The notes below the pieces were generated by a model. That model worked only from the letters and a program-made list of their open reading frames with translations, ran no database searches and was not told where the DNA came from. A DNA stretch of 64,000 bases, from positions 415,364,687 to 415,428,686 of the forward strand of contig NC_069658.1 of the NCBI RefSeq assembly GCF_027244095.1. The letters are read 5' to 3'. This DNA comes from Hemicordylus capensis (taxonomy: Eukaryota; Chordata; Lepidosauria; Squamata; Cordylidae). Shown here in pieces: positions 1 to 11,600 of the stretch (its first letter is position 1; each line of letters opens with the position of its first letter). A program made the position numbers and the translations under genes.

Positions 1-110
1 TGCTGGACTACAAGTCTCATCCCCTCAGCCTCCATTTATTGCTGCTGGGGATTATGGGAGCTGTAGTCCAGCAACAGCTGCAGAGCCCCAGGTTGGCTGC
101 ACCTGCCTTA
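1..110. mobile_element. hAT MITE remnant at the window edge
   Basis: CTGGACTACAAGTCTCATCC near the start and GGAGCTGTAGTCCAGCAACA further on are the paired halves of the CTACAACTCCCATCATCC-type palindromic MITE. The left end is cut by the window. Confidence 0.6.
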
Positions 111-1285
111 GGAAATGTGGAACTTTATTAGAAAACTGGACAGCTAGAAGGAGGCAACTGCAATTCTTATATATGTATAGATTGTAAATGTGTGAACAAT
201 CACAAAGATTCTTATAATGTATGTATCATGGGCACAAGATTTCAGGAGGGTCATATCATTAGTGCGGGAAAGTCTATTTATGGTCACACACACACACCCC
301 CCCCCCGCTCTTTTGCAATTTCTTAAGGGAATCACAATATAAATATTTTTTTTGTTGATGATGCAATTACACCTGCAAAGTAAATGGAATGCTTAAAATA
401 AAATATCTGTAATGCTGGACGTGTCAACATGACCATGTGGGTTACTTGCATGTCTGGTAATGTTATACCTTTGTAAATGATTATTAGATAATGTATTGCA
501 AGGGTAACAGAACATGTTTTAAAATCTGAGCCTCCTACTATACTGTTAAAGATTCTTGAGGCGGAAGATTGCAGAATTGCAAATAAGGAACCTCTTAGTG
601 GCAGCAGAAATAATTGGGGGTCCATACTAGAAACTTCCTTTTCTAGTTCTTGTTTTCAATCAAATAAGGCTGTGGGGGGAGGAAATGTAATCTGCATTGA
701 GATTGTGGGGGAAGAAAAGGTGGGTTTAACCAAGGATTCAAAGACATATAAACTATTACATCTAGTTTGACGTCGTTTCTCCACTAGTTTGATATAGTTT
801 GACCAATGTGTGCACACATGCATACAGAGTGGGGCCTCCCTGATTTAAACTGAGCAGGATCTAAAATTAACTGAGCGGACATTTAAAAAAATGTAAGTGA
901 GCACGCATGTAAGTGAGCACACTATTGGGAACCTTTGCCCTATACCATGCAGCTTGGCTTGCTTGAGTTATCAGAAACTCTTAGCTCTATGATGTACCTG
1001 CCACTTGAATGCAGCACACTGCAAATCTGGATTGAGCATCTTGATCATTGGAGGAGCTCATGTACAGGTGGCCAGGGTTTATGGCAGCAAACTGCCACAA
1101 AATCTCTCTTCCCTTGCCATTTCCCCCGATAAAACTTTGCTGATTCCAGCCAGTGCAGACCCAGTTTGCTGCCATAAACCCTGGTCACACTGTTTTGCAG
1201 TGTGCCACAGTCAAAGGGTGGGTGCATCACAGAGCTAAGAGTTCCTGATAACTCGAACAAATAAGCCAAGCTGCATGGTATAGGA

Positions 1286-1409
1286 CATGGGTTCCCAACT
1301 AGTGGCACTCCAGATGTTGCTCAACTACAACTCCCATCATCCCCAGTCACAATAAATTGTGGCTTAGTAGTTTAGCAACATCTGGAGTACCAACAGTTGG
1401 GAACCCCTG
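1286..1409. mobile_element. Palindromic hAT MITE (CAGGGGTTCCCAAC family)
   Basis: The inverted ends GGGTTCCCAACT and AGTTGGGAACCC are flanked by GTATAGGA and CTATAGGG (6 of 8 alike). The interior has the family core CTACAACTCCCATCATCCCC. No coding capacity. Confidence 0.8.
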
Positions 1410-2014
1410 CTATAGGGAATGCAACACCCTTCCCCAAACAAAACAAAACTATTTAAACAAAAACAAAAACCCAAACAACAGGACCTCTAGGCAATGCAAT
1501 CTGAGGAAATACTCCTTCCTGAAATCAGGGTGATTATTAGTCAGCTCTTGAGAATGGATAGAATGTACCTATAGAATCATCCCAAGTTCTATTTGTACTG
1601 GGGCTCAAGCCCAGGTCGCCCACTTCCTGTCTCCATTTATAGGCCAGGCCCAGAGGAACCAAAGCCCTTCCTGCAATTCTTTCCTCTGTTCTCTGTACAC
1701 CCCCATAGCCATTCAAAAATCTAATGCCTGCTGCCAACCCTCACCCACCCTGCCTGCAGATGGCATGTTGTGACTCAGCAGCAGGAAACTAGAATGAAGC
1801 CAGCTTTCTGCCCACAAGAGGCAAAATGTCTTTATCCCAAGAAAGAGAATCCCTCCTCTCCCCTCCTTGCTCCTGCTCCCTCTTTCTCCAGCAAATAGTT
1901 ACTAAAGGGCAGTTATACACATGCAAAGTAGGACACAGGCAGGTTCCTGCGCCCTCTGCAGTGACATGTCCTGATCTTAGGGATAGCTAGGCTATAGTGC
2001 AAACTTGGCAAACC

Positions 2015-2036
2015 ATAGATAGATAGATAGATGTTT

Positions 2037-2072
<36 letters not shown>

Positions 2073-2125
2073 ATTTGTATACCGCCCCAAACCTTTGTCT
2101 CTGGGCAGTTAAACATACAGTATGT
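2015..2125. repeat. GATA/TATC microsatellite beside a LINE tail
   Basis: A short GATA run switches to about eight TATC units (to 2072), followed by TAATTTGTATACCGCCCC, a LINE/SINE tail in complement. The array probably grew from that tail. Confidence 0.85.
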
Positions 2126-2846
2126 ACAAGCCTATATGTTGCTAGACATAACTCTTCTGTCAGGTTACATGGTATAATGGTACAACCCAGCAATTACTAA
2201 TGGCTGCCCCCACCTACCCAGAAAAGGGCCTGCAGACTTCCAGCATGACTGCCCTATTCCATAGGCAAGGGCAGTTCATGGTGGGCGGAGAGGTGGCTTC
2301 CCCGTACCCCTATTTCTGTTTCAGAAATCTACCAGCTCACCCACCCATCCATGCACTTTACCCTTTCTGTGCCCCCCTCTCATTCCCACCCCATCCCTGT
2401 TGCCGCCACTGTTCATATGCCATGCCAAGGTATTGCCTGTGAAGGTATAATTGTGATAGGATGATTCCTAGAACCTTCAAACATTATTGGGAACCACCTA
2501 CATTCTCTAATGCTTGAATGCATGTTAGTGCTTTTTTTCCAAATCTCTGCTGCCACGCCTTTGTATACATACACTCATTTTAAGAAGGGGCAATTGTTCC
2601 AACAATACCACAAGCCTGGATAATGTGTGGCCTACAAGCCACCTACTGCGCCCCCGCTCCTTTTATATTCCCAGAAAGGCAGCAGAAATGTGTTGAGGCA
2701 GTGGTGGGCTGCATCATGGGCAGCATGTTGTAGCGGTCAGTGTGCTACTGTAACCATGCAAGTATCACTACAGTTTGTACACACTTACAAGTCTGGTTAG
2801 GGGAGAGAGACTTGGGGAAAGTATTTTGCTTTGATGTCATGTTTAG

Positions 2847-3151
2847 GAACATAGGCGTATAGGAAGCTGCCTTATACTGAGTCAGACCCTTGGTCTATCT
2901 AGCTCAGTATTATCTACCCAGACTGGCAGCGGCTTCTCCAAGGTTGCAGGCAGGAATCTCTCTCAGCCCTATCTTGGAGATGCTGCCAAGGAGGGAACTT
3001 GGAACCTTCTGCTCTTCCCAGAGCAGCTCCATCAGGGAATATCTTGCAGTGCTCACACATCTAGTCTCCCATTTATATGCAAACAGGATGGACCCTGCTT
3101 AGCTAAGGGGACAAGTCATGCTTGCTACCACCAGACCAGCTCTCCTCTCCG
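2847..3151 (-). mobile_element. 5S rRNA-derived SINE (5S-Sauria type)
   Basis: In complement the head carries TAGCTAAGCAGGGTCC and GCATATAAATGGGAGACTA, equivalents of the 5S rRNA internal promoter boxes. The tail ends AAGGCAGCTTCCTATACGCC. Confidence 0.8.
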
Positions 3152-3251
3152 CAAGACTCTTGTTTAAGACCAACAGGCTAACCTGAACCTTCACACCAGC
3201 GCAGCTTCGCTTAGCAAGCCTCTCCCTGTGAACACAGAGGAAGTGTGTGGG

Positions 3252-3520
3252 GGGATGGGGCCACTGCTCAGTGGCGGAGGAACGCCTGCTTGGCATGCAA
3301 GAGTACCCAGGGTCAATCCCTGGCAGCATCTCCAGGGAGGGCTGAGCCATTTTGGAAGGGCGGTATATCAATCGAATAAATAAACAAATAAAAAAGAAAA
3401 GACTCCTGCCTGGAACTTAGGAAGGTCGCTGCCAGTCGGTGTAGAGACAATACTGACCTAGATGGACCAGTGGTCCTTTGGTCTATAAGGCAGCTTTCTC
3501 TGCTCCTGATGGACCCGGCT
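3252..3520 (+). mobile_element. tRNA-derived SINE with a repeat tail inserted
   Basis: The head GGGGCCACTGCTCAGTGGCG and GGGTCAATCCCTGGCAGCAT are tRNA-like. About 55 bp of GGAAGGGCGGTATATCAATC plus an AAATAAACA tail (3345-3402) interrupt the body, which ends ATAAGGCAGCTTTCTCTGC. Confidence 0.7.
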
Positions 3521-3790
3521 AAACGCCCATCTAGTATGGAATCCCACTTCCCATCGTGGCCTGTCAGATGCCTCCAGGAAGCCAACAAGTAGGGCTGGAA
3601 GGCAATAGTTTCCCCTGCTATCTCACCCACCCCCAGTTCCAGCAGCTGGTATCCAAAGGTATACTGCCTCTGAACATGAAGGTTCTATTAGCCATCGTGG
3701 TGAGTAGCCACTAATGGACTTAATCAATGTGTCTACTCTCCATTAAAAGTCATCTAAGCCAGTGGCCATCACTAGATCTCAAGGTAGTGG
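3505..3790 (-). mobile_element. CR1-like LINE 3' end, diverged
   Basis: GATGCCTCCAGGAAGCCAAC, ATACTGCCTCTGAACATGAA and GTGGCCATCACTAGATCTCA follow the order of the copy at 36363-36800. Confidence 0.6.
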
Positions 3791-5269
3791 ATTTCATAAA
3801 TTAAATCATGTTGGTTCAATGATAGCCATCTGACCATCACATCATGATGAGTGAGTGAGCCTGCACATGCCACCTGGCAGGCCATCCCCACATAAGTCAT
3901 GTGAGGCTCGGATGGAACACCCAAACCATACCTATACCTATTCACTCCATTTTAAAATGTCACCACCCATGCAATTAGACACCATCTGGACCTTCTGCCC
4001 CCCGTGACCGCTTGTGGGGAGCACATTGGGTTGCATGCACTTGCTCCTTATCAGGCGTTAGATGACCATTTTGTCCAAACCAGCCCTGCGTTTCCTGCCT
4101 GGGTGTGTGGCCTGCAGTTGTATTGAATGCTACAGGAAGGAAAGGGGCTTGCTGCCCCAGCACCACTGGAATGGGCCTGGGCAGCCCATCTTCTTGGCAC
4201 TTCTGCCTCCGCTGCCTTGGAACACAAACTGGGGGAGGTGGGGGGGAGAACTGAAGTCCTTAGAATCCTCCTGAGATCTTAAAGAGTTCCTCAGCAGATG
4301 TCTCATCCTTGCATATTTGGAAAGGTAGAAATGCAGTTCACACCATTATAATTAGGGCCGGACAAGTGTCCTCTCCTAGATGGGGAGCTGTGTGCCCTCC
4401 GGTTTATCGTTGTGTGTGAGCGGGAAAGCAAAGTTGGAGGAGGAGGGAGAGAGCAGCTGGGTCAGAGGGCGTCTCCCCTTACCTTGGTAAAGTGCTGGGT
4501 GCGAGAGCTCGGTAGGACAGTGCCGTCCGGCCCAGCTGCTATCCCCCAGATGATCACTCCCCCCGACCTTGCTTTCCCCCTTTCAATCAGAAAACAAGAG
4601 CGTGCACAGCTCCCAAAGGGATTCATTATAATCGTGTGAACTGCCATAGAATGAATGTAGATGGAGTCCTGGGCCACAACTCTCAAATGATCCTCATTGG
4701 CACTCATAGTTAGCTACATACTGTCTGTCCTCTTAGTTTTGCAAAGCTCAAAAAGAATGAACCTTACTGGTTAGGAGACAGAATTGGATACATGTATAAA
4801 GAAGTTTGTTTTTATTCTGGCACCCTGTTTGTGGTGCTCCCTCAGTCCATTGAGACACTGGCACATTCAGAAAGCGAACACTGAGCAAGATGGACTCATG
4901 CCCAACAAGAAAGTGTTGGGGTACCTCTATGGATGAGGGTTTGAGGACTATTAACCACAACACATGTGAGGTCCAGATGCAGTTTTCCCCCAGTCAGGCT
5001 GATCAGTGGAGTTCTTATTTTTGCTTTCCTTTTGCACAGTTTCTCTCAAACTGTTTGAGTTCCACTTTCCCCCCACCTTCTAAACCTACTCTGAATTCTG
5101 GGCTGCCTAAACCCAACCAGTGGCCATGCAGGGATCTTCAAGCACAGCAGTGCTCATGCAGTCTTCAACCAAGTGCAAAGATCTGTGAGTAATCAACACG
5201 GGCTTTATAAAAGGGCATCCCCAGCCTCTCCTAAAACCACACATTGGGGAACATCATTAAATGAAAAAA

Positions 5270-5305
5270 ATGAATGAATGTATGTATGAATGAATGAATG
5301 AATAA
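5270..5305. repeat. GAAT-type microsatellite
   Basis: Interrupted tetranucleotide units (GAAT with GTAT variants) form a short array in DHH intron 1. Confidence 0.85.
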
Positions 5306-6557
5306 AAGCAAGCAAACCAGAAGCACATCCCAAATTGCACAGGAATGCTGCCCAGTGAAGGAGCAATCACTCTCCACAAATCGACGTGTGGATCAGTGAG
5401 AATCCTCTAAGGGGCATTCAGCCCATCCACCTCTTGGCTGCGAGTGAGGCAGGCTTCATTTGCCTCAGGGTCCCCTCTCTTCCCGAAACAGCGTGTTCCT
5501 CACTCCACTGTTTAAGAACCTCTGATGAAGCCTCTCTAGCCTGACCTTCATCATCCATCGTTAGCTACTTCACAAGCACTTTAGGCTGAAGCCCTGCCCT
5601 TTCCTGGCTCCTGTTCTGGGCTGTGTGGGTTAGTCTGTGGGCACGTCCTGGGACTTGATGACCTTCTAGCTTTTCTAACCTTTCAGACATGAGCAGGCAG
5701 GACATTGCAAAGTCAAAGAAGAGAACCAGGAAGGAAGACTTAAAAGGAGGGCATATTTCACTAAAGGAGAGCATATTTCACTCGTAGGAAATGTGAGGGA
5801 TCACGCCAGGGAATTCCCCCCACTTAGAAACAGACTGGAACCATTTAATTGCTAAAGCATCACTTTTGCAAGACAGCGTATAGTTGCAGGGTTACAGTAG
5901 CACAGACCTGTACAACGTGCTGCCCAGTAAACTATGGCCCTATCCTCAGTACACTGCATATTAGTGATGTGCAGAATGTTTCAACCACAACATGTTTTGA
6001 CTCGAAATGGGCCACTTTGAGTGTTTTGAGCTCAAAACAGTACACCCTTTAAATAAAGGGCCTGTTTCAAGTTCAGAGCAGAACAACCCCCGTTTCGATT
6101 AAAAACGTTCTGAGAGCCATTATGGAGGCCGTTTTCCTCTTGCTGATTGGTTTTCTAGCACTGGTTTCCAATTGGCTTGCGATCTCCTTGCTTCTTGGTT
6201 GGCTTGTTATCATACCAATCAAGTGTTGTCATGGGCAACTGTGTCCCCATTGGCTGGGGGGGAGCGGGGGATACACAAAAGGAGGGAATTTCAAAATATA
6301 TTCAAAGGGACAAGAGAGAGAGAGCCTTTATAGTGTGCCTCTCTTTAAAAGGATACATCAGGAGAGGAGGAAGGAAGGTTTGATTTTGTGGTTTTTATTA
6401 TAGCACTGAGTATAATATGCTATGCTATTGCTGCTATAACTATCTGGTTTTGCTGGATCTCAGATTGACAAAGGCAGAACTTGGGTGCCTACCTTCCATG
6501 AGTTGTGGTTTGTTTTGTTTGTGAGGTAGTGTTGTGGTGAGAAATGGACAATGGCTG

Positions 6558-6586
<29 letters not shown>
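6558..6586. repeat. CT dinucleotide repeat
   Basis: About fourteen CT units lie inside the hAT derivative at 5962-8110. Confidence 0.95.
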
Positions 6587-6592
<6 letters not shown>

Positions 6593-6869
6593 TTCTTGGT
6601 GATTACTGTGATGAACTCCATGTCTGGCCTTGAGGCTAACTTGTGTTTCACTCACTGCTCTGCAATCTGCATTGCAAGGTGTACTCAGTCAAATGTGGCT
6701 GAAGTTGCTCTAGTGGAGCTTATGCCCAGCTGCGGAACAAGGCTGGCAGCGACCTGTGTTCAGCTGCCGCCGTGGCCCCTGGCATCACCCCCACGTCTGA
6801 CGTCAAGACGTAGGGGCCCGGCTAGCCATGCCCCCATGTCTGATGTCAGACGCGGGGACGTGGTCTCTC

Positions 6870-7200
6870 TCCCAAGCGGGGCTATGTGACCCCATTTGAA
6901 AGGCAGATCGGCCCATGCTGTGCTGGGCAGTGCAGGCCAGAGTGACTCTCCCTGCCCTTAATGGCAGGGAGAGCCATTCCAGCCACGCTGCCAATGCAGT
7001 GCGGGCTGATCTCCCTCCCAAACGGGGCTGCACGGCTCCATTTGGGAGGGAGATCAGCTCCGCTGCATTGGCAGCAAGGCCAGGAGCGGCTGTCCCTGTC
7101 TTTAAAAGCAGGAAGAGTCACTCCAGCCCATGCTGCCAATGCAACATGGGCCAATTTTGTTCCCAAATGGGGCCACGCGGCCCTATTTGGGAGTGAAATA
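6870..7200. repeat. GC-rich local repeat cluster
   Basis: Units about 110-130 bp long share CTGCCAATGCAG, GGGCCAGAGTGACTC-like and CCCAAACGGGGC blocks in both orientations. Pairs such as TCCCTCCCAAACGG and its complement form short hairpins. This looks like a minisatellite-like core carried inside the surrounding hAT derivative. Confidence 0.55.
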
Positions 7201-7635
7201 ACGCCCCCCTTGTCTGACATCAGACGCAGGGGGCATGTCAGGGCCACGAGGCATGGCCCCTGATTGGTGGCGGCCCGGGTTCTTTGAACCCATTCACCCA
7301 ATGGTGGCTCCGCCCCTGCGTATGCCAATGCTTGTTGTTAAGGGTGCTGCTGTGGCAGCTGTTGCAATGCTAGGAACTTAAGGAGTCGTAATTGTGTGTG
7401 AAAGAGCAATTTGTGCCAACTATGTTACTGCAGCACAGGCACTGTGGCTGGGAGTGGATTCTGGACCAGTGATTCTTTTTTGGCCATTTTTGGACTGTGT
7501 TTGAGATGTGTTGGGAGTGACAAATTCTCTTTTACTGTGTGTTTCTGCAGTGTTTTTCATGGCGGGGTCACAAAATGCATTGCAAACTGCAAATGCAAAA
7601 ACTTGTGTGTACACACTGTGAGTGCAGCTTGTTCA

Positions 7636-7995
7636 AGCCATAGGGAACAATGGGGAAACTCGAAACACTCCATTGTTCCCCATGGGTAGCTCATAGGTAC
7701 ACCAAAGTGGGTTGTATGGTAGGGAATGATGGGTGCTACCTATCACCCAACACTCAAAATAAATGGGCAAGTGAGCAATTTTTTTAACCTTTTCCCAAAA
7801 ACATAGGATCCTAGGGCTTTTTTTTTGGAAAAGTTAAAAATTTGTTTAAAATTGCCTGCTTGACCATTTATTTTGTGGGTTGGGTGGTAGGTAGTACCCA
7901 TCATGCCCTATTTCCTTATCCACTTTGGTGTCCCTAGGAGCTACCCATGGGGAACAATGGGGTATTTTGAGTTTCCCCATTGTTCCCTATGGCTG
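7636..7995. repeat. Long inverted repeat inside the hAT derivative
   Basis: Two arms of about 165 bp, each containing CCATTGTTCCCCATGGGTAG-like sequence on opposite strands, flank an A/T-rich centre near 7800-7830. Folded, the transcript would be a long imperfect hairpin. Confidence 0.8.
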
Positions 7996-9043
7996 AAACA
8001 CTAGAAACAAACAGCTGGTTCAACCACTGTTTTGAAGAAACGTTTTGGCCATTTTGTGTTTCGTTTAGAGCTTGAAACAGAATGCAAAATCCATTTTATG
8101 CACTTCCCTACTGCATATATGATCTTCAGGAAAGCCTTAACAGGATTAATTAATTTATTGCATGTGCATTTTGTTTTCACTAAAAAATTTCAAGCTGACC
8201 AACCACCATAGAGCATTCCAAAACACCATATTATAATTAAGATGTAATATTAATAACTCACTGTAACAATCCATTTGAGTAACAAATCCAAATTATATTA
8301 ATAAAGGATCCTTAAGAACAATTCGTACATTTTAAAACACTTTTCTTTATACATTATTGTTTGGAAATTAAAACAGTACAGCTTAGCTTTCCATTCCATA
8401 TACTTGCAGCAAGATAACACTTGCACAGCCCTCAGGGCATTTTGAGACATTACACTGAGAACCACCTTCCAGACTCTCACTCTCTGCCTGAATGGGGCAA
8501 TATTGTGTTCTCCTGTTAGGTATGTAAGATATTATTTCCCAAAATAATTCTAAATGACAAAGAAGCATGAACAGGAAGCCATTTACAACAAAGGGATCTT
8601 TCTGGATGAAAGAGAACTATAAACCCACAAGTTTATGTTCACCCCACAATCATGAATTCCCAGGTAAAGGGCAGTATGCAATGATACCGGAGTAGCAGTT
8701 AATTATGGCCACGTTCTTATCTGATCAGTGGCAATTCCTGCAAGTGGATATTGGCAACATGTAGTGCTTCATGTTTGCAAAGAGAGGTGCTGGGGTGCAA
8801 GCCTGCTGGGAAGCCACACTTTCCACCTGGAACGTTTGTCTCAGGTATAGGAGGTACTGGGGTTTGCTCTGATGATTTAATCAGCAATGAGAGGAAAGGT
8901 GGTTAACATATGCTCAGGGGCGCTCTTTTTGAACACTTCCAAAGTGTCCGGCGGAGAGGCGATCTAATTAAATCTTGCCGAGGGGGGAGACCCTAGCCAT
9001 CGGGAGTGGGGCTCCTCCAGGCCCGCCCGCCTGCCGTACCCAC

Positions 9044-9361
9044 CTCAGTCATCAAGCGGTCTGCACCTGTATCCTCTTCATCCTTGAAGATGATGTCTGG
9101 GTTGTAATTGGGCACGAGGTCCTTGAAGCGTTCGGAGTGGCGGCTGACTTTGCCCTCGGCTTTGCCGCTGGCACCCAGGGTCTGCTCGGCGACGTTGGGC
9201 ACAAACTGCTTGTACTGCAGCGGCGTCAGGTGCTTGCGGGAGTACTGCTTCCGCCCCACCGGCCCCCTGCCTGGGCCGCAGCCCCGGGCGGGGAGGAGGA
9301 CGAGGCAGCTCCCCAGGCAAAGCCCGAGCAGGCTCAGCAAGGCAAGGCGGGGCCGGCCCAT
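9044..9361 (-). CDS. DHH: Desert hedgehog exon 1 (signal peptide and start of the hedge domain)
   Basis: This exon encodes 106 residues of a hedgehog morphogen precursor. Residues 1-27 form a hydrophobic signal peptide. The mature N-terminus begins [10 protein letters not shown], whose first Cys is the palmitoylated residue in the family. Then come [14 protein letters not shown] and the invariant [12 protein letters not shown] and GADRLMTE blocks. [10 protein letters not shown] and LVPNYNPDI fit DHH better than SHH or IHH, and the neighbour LMBR1L supports this. The start codon has a good Kozak context (GGCA-ATG-G) directly before the signal peptide. The exon ends in phase 0 after MTE at donor GTGGGTAC, the usual exon 1/2 boundary. 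DHH is secreted, binds Patched and is known for roles in testis and peripheral nerve. Exon 2 (zinc and calcium sites) and exon 3 (autoprocessing domain) are not in the window. Confidence 0.95.
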
Positions 9362-9582
9362 TGCCGCCAGGGGCTGGGCGGCGGGCGGGCAGGCGGGCTG
9401 CCCAGCGGTGGGGAAGTCCCCCTCAGGCGCCAGGCGCACTGCCCGCCGAGGGGGGCGTCCGCATGGCCAGGCTGCGCTGCGAGCTAAGGGCTCCCTCTGC
9501 ACTCCGGCCCCGTCCAGGTGCCCACGCCGGCGGCGGCTGCGAGAGCGAGCCCTCTGCGCCCCAGGCAGGAGGGGGAGCCCGT

Positions 9583-9613
<31 letters not shown>

Positions 9614-10330
9614 CGCGATGCCACCCGCTGCTGGCTGCCCTCGAGCGCGCTGGCCCCTCCCAGTGGCGGCAGCACCCTTGCAAAGCGACCATCCCACCTC
9701 CCAGCACCTTCCGGAGAGCAGCCCAACGCCGCCCCTTCTCGCCAAGAGCCACCGCGGTGCTGCCCAGCTGGGCGAGCGCCCCGGGCGGCGGCGGCGGCGG
9801 CGGCTGCCCTCCTCCTTTCCTCGCGTGGCCGGCGCGAGCAGCCAACCCGCACCCGGCCCTTCCTTGGTCGCTTCGGCTGCCCAGCCCGACTCCGCCTTGA
9901 AGTTCATCCCGCCCCCCCCCCCGCCGGAGAAGTTGTGCTGCCGCCCGTGCCAAGGCTTTGTAGAGGCTCAGGGGGGCACCGGGGCGGGCGGGGGAGAGTC
10001 TCTTTCCCACAGGGCCGGCACCTAAGAGGGCGCGCGCACCCAAAGCCCCTCGTCCGTGGAGACCGAGAGACCACTCCTGTTTCAACCCCCCTCTTTCTTG
10101 GGGTGGGGGCTGCTGACCGGGACGGACAACCTTCTCAGCCAGCCCCCCCCCCACTTGGCATCACCTTCTACGAGACGCGGGGAGGGAGAGAGAGAACACT
10201 AGTGGCGTCCTCAAACTCAACCAGAACGTCTAGCAGCAGCGCCAAGGCAAAGCCAGCCCCCTCCAGCGGTTTCTCGGGGCACGGAAGATGCACGCACAGG
10301 TGGTTCTTCTTGCTCGCCGACAAGATTCTT
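9362..10330 (-). promoter_or_regulatory. DHH: DHH 5' leader and CpG island
   Basis: This GC- and CpG-rich stretch lies directly upstream of the DHH start codon and continues through exon 1, as expected of a developmental-gene promoter and 5'UTR. I see no convincing TATA box and cannot place the transcription start. The reading frame of DHH stays open upstream for 182 codons to an in-frame ATG at 9905-9907. That extension is low in complexity, including an alanine run from a GCA repeat, and is probably untranslated leader. Confidence 0.7.
9583..9609. repeat. CTG/CAG trinucleotide repeat in the DHH 5' leader
   Basis: Nine uninterrupted CTG units on the plus strand read GCA on the coding strand. 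They lie about 220 bp upstream of the DHH start codon. Confidence 0.95.
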
Positions 10331-10375
10331 GTGTATGTTCCAGTTCGCACTGGAAAGACATCCAAGGAACTGCTT

Positions 10376-10402
10376 GATGATGATGATGATGATGATGATG
10401 AT
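10376..10402. repeat. GAT trinucleotide repeat
   Basis: Nine GAT units lie at the outer edge of the DHH CpG-rich region. Confidence 0.95.
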
Positions 10403-10984
10403 GCTAAGACAATGGGGGAATGGCCCTTGTTACTCTTACCTTCTCAGTTGGTCCTAACAAAGGGGACTGATTTTAGCGACGACTGTTAGACTCGGTGGCT
10501 GCCAAGCTTGGATCCCGCAGCTGTTGTTGGACCACAATTGGCACCAGCCCTGGCTCAATGGCTGAAGGGCCCCTGACCTGAAGCGGTGCAAGTAACAACT
10601 CTGATCACTAGGTGGCACTATTGCTTCACAAGAGCAAAACATCACCACCCCTCTCCTACAGCAATGCAACAACTCGTTTTATTAGGACAGATTGAAATGT
10701 CACAAATCGTCAAATCAAGCTATTACCCAACTTTTGCTTTTATTTTCTAATGGACTAACACAGTTCCTGATTCGTGTCCTTTTCCTCCGTTCTGCTTTCC
10801 CCCTTTTTTAATTCTCTACTTTCCCTTTTTGGCTTGAAGTTTCCTTTAGGACCACACAGCTGGGGTGGATGTGTGACCCAGCTGAGTGTTTCTCAAACCT
10901 TTCCACTTGGCCCCATTTCCCCTACTAAACTGATGCTACTTAGCTATATTCCCACCCCATTCCTGTACCAAAGAGCAGACAGAA

Positions 10985-11140
10985 ATTGTGCATAGCCATT
11001 CTGGCCTGTAAGACAAAAACCACAAGTCAGTAAGATGATATCTTTTATTAGGCTCAACAAAGAAGTCACAGCAAGAAAGCAAGCTTTTCAGTTCCACAGA
11101 GTTCTTCTTCAGACCAGATGTTCAGTAAAAGACCAAGACA
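10985..11140 (-). repeat. Interspersed repeat of unassigned class
   Basis: In complement it reads CTGAAGAAGAACTCTGTGGA, ACTGAAAAGCTTGC and GAGCCTAATAAAAGATATCA. The pattern is common in reptile genomes but I cannot name its class. Confidence 0.45.
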
Positions 11141-11261
11141 GACAGAGGGGGCAGGGGGAAAATGTTTCCAGGAATAATGAATCAATTAGAGATTCTTCTG
11201 ACAGATTCTTCTGACATTTTTAAAATATGGCAGCCATCGACCAGGGACGCTGAAGCAGTTT

Positions 11262-11600
11262 CCTGCACTGAGTGGGGGGTGGACTAGAAGACCTTCAGGG
11301 TCCCTTCCAACTCTATTACATGGTGCTTTGGATCCTCATCGTTATACATAAAACCACATTCTTAAAGTGTATGGAATTCATGTGCATAGTTTGCCAATGC
11401 ACATAAAATTTTCTTTAAAAGTTTTAAAATGTTCTTGTATTGCTTTTAATGTTGTATTTTATTTTAATTTTTTAAATGTTTTGATTGCATGCTTTATTCT
11501 ATTGGTGTGTTATTTTAAGCTGCCCAGATAACAATTTGTTATGGGGTGGCTAACAAATAAAGTTTGTTTATATTATTAATAGTTGTTATTATTGTTGTTG
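11262..11600 (+). mobile_element. CR1/L2-like LINE 3' ends
   Basis: GGGTGGACTAGAAGACCTTC and AGGGTCCCTTCCAACTCTAT are a classic CR1-type 3' motif (11265-11325). A second tail with AAGCTGCCCAGATAACAATT and AACAAATAAAG follows. Confidence 0.55.

Larger units (their letters stand above)
5962..8110. mobile_element. hAT-like non-autonomous element with internal palindromes (2149 bp)
   Basis: Perfect 8-bp target duplications CTGCATAT lie at 5954-5961 and 8111-8118. The ends read TAGTGATGTGCAGAATGTTT and, in reverse complement, TAGGGAAGTGCATAAAATGG. No transposase is visible. The interior holds a GC-rich cluster of related units with TTTGGGAGGGAGATC-type inverted pairs (6870-7200) and a long palindrome (7636-7995). 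The 8-bp duplication and TAG start point to the hAT superfamily. It lies in DHH intron 1. Confidence 0.85.
1..9043 (-). other. DHH: DHH intron 1 (5' part; continues off the left edge)
   Basis: No hedgehog exon 2 motif (CKERVNALAIAVMNMWPG-like) appears on either strand below 9044, so the rest of the window on this side is taken as intron 1. It contains hAT MITEs, a 5S-derived SINE, a tRNA-derived SINE, a CR1-like LINE end, a large palindromic hAT derivative (5962-8110) and simple repeats. Stretches 110-1280, 1420-2010, 2130-2840, 3800-5260, 5310-5950 and 8120-8980 show nothing I can name. Confidence 0.7.

Noticed and set aside
6803-7328. Overlapping frames of 76-148 codons on both strands
   Set aside because: They arise from the GC-rich repeat cluster within the hAT derivative and show no protein similarity.
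9361-9900. Long plus-strand open frames across the DHH CpG island (up to about 320 codons)
   Set aside because: They overlap the DHH exon antisense and consist of Pro/Ala/Arg-rich low-complexity sequence expected from high GC; no domain is recognisable.
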